From Rubrobacter sp. (GTDB taxonomy: Bacteria > Actinomycetota > Rubrobacteria > Rubrobacterales > Rubrobacteraceae), in NCBI GenBank assembly GCA_013695335.1, contig JACDAR010000153.1, positions 1-5,578 on the forward strand: a stretch of DNA of 5,578 bases, written 5' to 3'. The notes beneath the pieces were generated by a model. The model saw only the letters and a list, made by a program, of their open reading frames with translations, was not told the DNA's origin and searched no databases. The position numbers were made by a program, and so were the translations under genes. Shown here piece by piece: positions 5,253 through 5,578 of the stretch (its first letter is position 1; each line of letters begins with the position of its first letter).

Positions 5253-5578
5253 CTAGTCGCCTATCGAAACGCCCTCAAAGCCCTTTTCGTCCGAGCTTTG
5301 GATCTTGACCAGAAAGTCCTTCGGCTCGTGGTAGAGGATGACGGAGGCGCCTCGCTTCTCGGCCTCCGTAAGGACTTCGATGCGGTTCTTGCGGGCGGCC
5401 TCGGGGTCGGTGTCCACGCCGGCGATAAGGTCGGGGTTCAGCCAGATCTTTGCCGGTGCGAGATCGGCGGTAAAGAGGGCGAGGTTATTGCCTGAGCCGA
5501 TCCAGACGATCTGATGCCCCTCCGAATGCCCGTTTCTTACCTCCACCCGCACGCCAGGCATTATCTCCGAGTCGCCAT
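5253..5578 (-). CDS. Metallo-beta-lactamase-fold hydrolase, C-terminal part (cut by window edge)
   Basis: The last 107 codons of a minus-strand gene are visible; the frame is open to the right edge, so the start and the N-terminal HxHxDH metal-binding motif lie outside. Internal ATGs (for example at 5561) are not the start: the residues just before it read GDSEIMPGVRVEV, the usual lead-in to the third MBL motif. The visible metal-ligand positions are the His of NGHSEGHQ (usually GHTPGH), the Asp of LFTADLAP and the His of ILYHEPKDF. The pattern fits the lactonase/hydroxyacylglutathione-hydrolase-like branch of the superfamily, which binds two metal ions, but the substrate cannot be told from this part. 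It converges on the 26-codon ORF, with only 7 nt between stop codons. Confidence 0.88.
   Translation of the reverse strand, partial: GDSEIMPGVRVEVRNGHSEGHQIVWIGSGNNLALFTADLAPAKIWLNPDLIAGVDTDPEAARKNRIEVLTEAEKRGASVILYHEPKDFLVKIQSSDEKGFEGVSIGD

Noticed and set aside
1..5578. Mobile elements, CRISPR arrays, tRNA or rRNA genes, toxin-antitoxin or defence systems
   Set aside because: I looked on both strands and found no spaced direct repeats, transposase motifs, cloverleaf-like segments or paired small genes that would support any of these.

Overview
This window carries ordinary, intact central-metabolism genes from a GC-rich bacterium (about 60% by eye). The gene set is a split cobalamin-dependent mutase, an Mrp-type Fe-S carrier ATPase, a type-2 malate dehydrogenase and a YdjA-like nitroreductase. 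GTG and TTG starts occur, and AGG and ATA codons are fairly frequent for such a GC-rich genome. Together these suggest a deep-branching actinobacterium, with Rubrobacter as my best guess. This is inference: no rRNA or other phylogenetic marker is present, and Thermoleophilia, Chloroflexota or Deinococcota cannot be excluded.

Layout. (1) 6-1598 (+): large catalytic subunit of methylmalonyl-CoA mutase, complete at its C-terminus and lacking the B12-binding domain. (2) 1724-2890 (+): Mrp/ApbC P-loop ATPase with an N-terminal DUF59 domain, started at a GTG with a strong Shine-Dalgarno. (3) 2891-2960: convergent gap with a degenerate 7-bp repeat and a GC hairpin. (4) 4401-2961 (-): malate dehydrogenase followed after 16 nt by a MaoC-type (R)-enoyl-CoA hydratase, probably one operon. 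(5) 4402-4520: divergent promoter region between malate dehydrogenase and the nitroreductase, with candidate -10 boxes facing outward around a central dyad. (6) 4521-5096 (+): nitroreductase with a TTG start. (7) 5165-5245 (+): a 26-codon, very basic ORF with its own Shine-Dalgarno. (8) 5578-5253 (-): C-terminal part of a metallo-beta-lactamase-fold hydrolase that runs off the right edge.

How the genes fit together. Methylmalonyl-CoA mutase makes succinyl-CoA from propionate, odd-chain or branched-chain precursors. Malate dehydrogenase oxidises malate further along the TCA cycle, and the MaoC hydratase acts on acyl-CoA substrates, so acyl-CoA and TCA metabolism is a loose common theme. Mrp serves Fe-S cluster delivery. 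The nitroreductase, the tiny ORF and the hydrolase have no visible link to that theme. I see no mobile element, CRISPR array, tRNA, rRNA, toxin-antitoxin pair, phage gene or defence system. The items most worth a second look are the 26-codon ORF, the divergent promoter dyad and the heptamer repeat. No new multi-gene system is evident.
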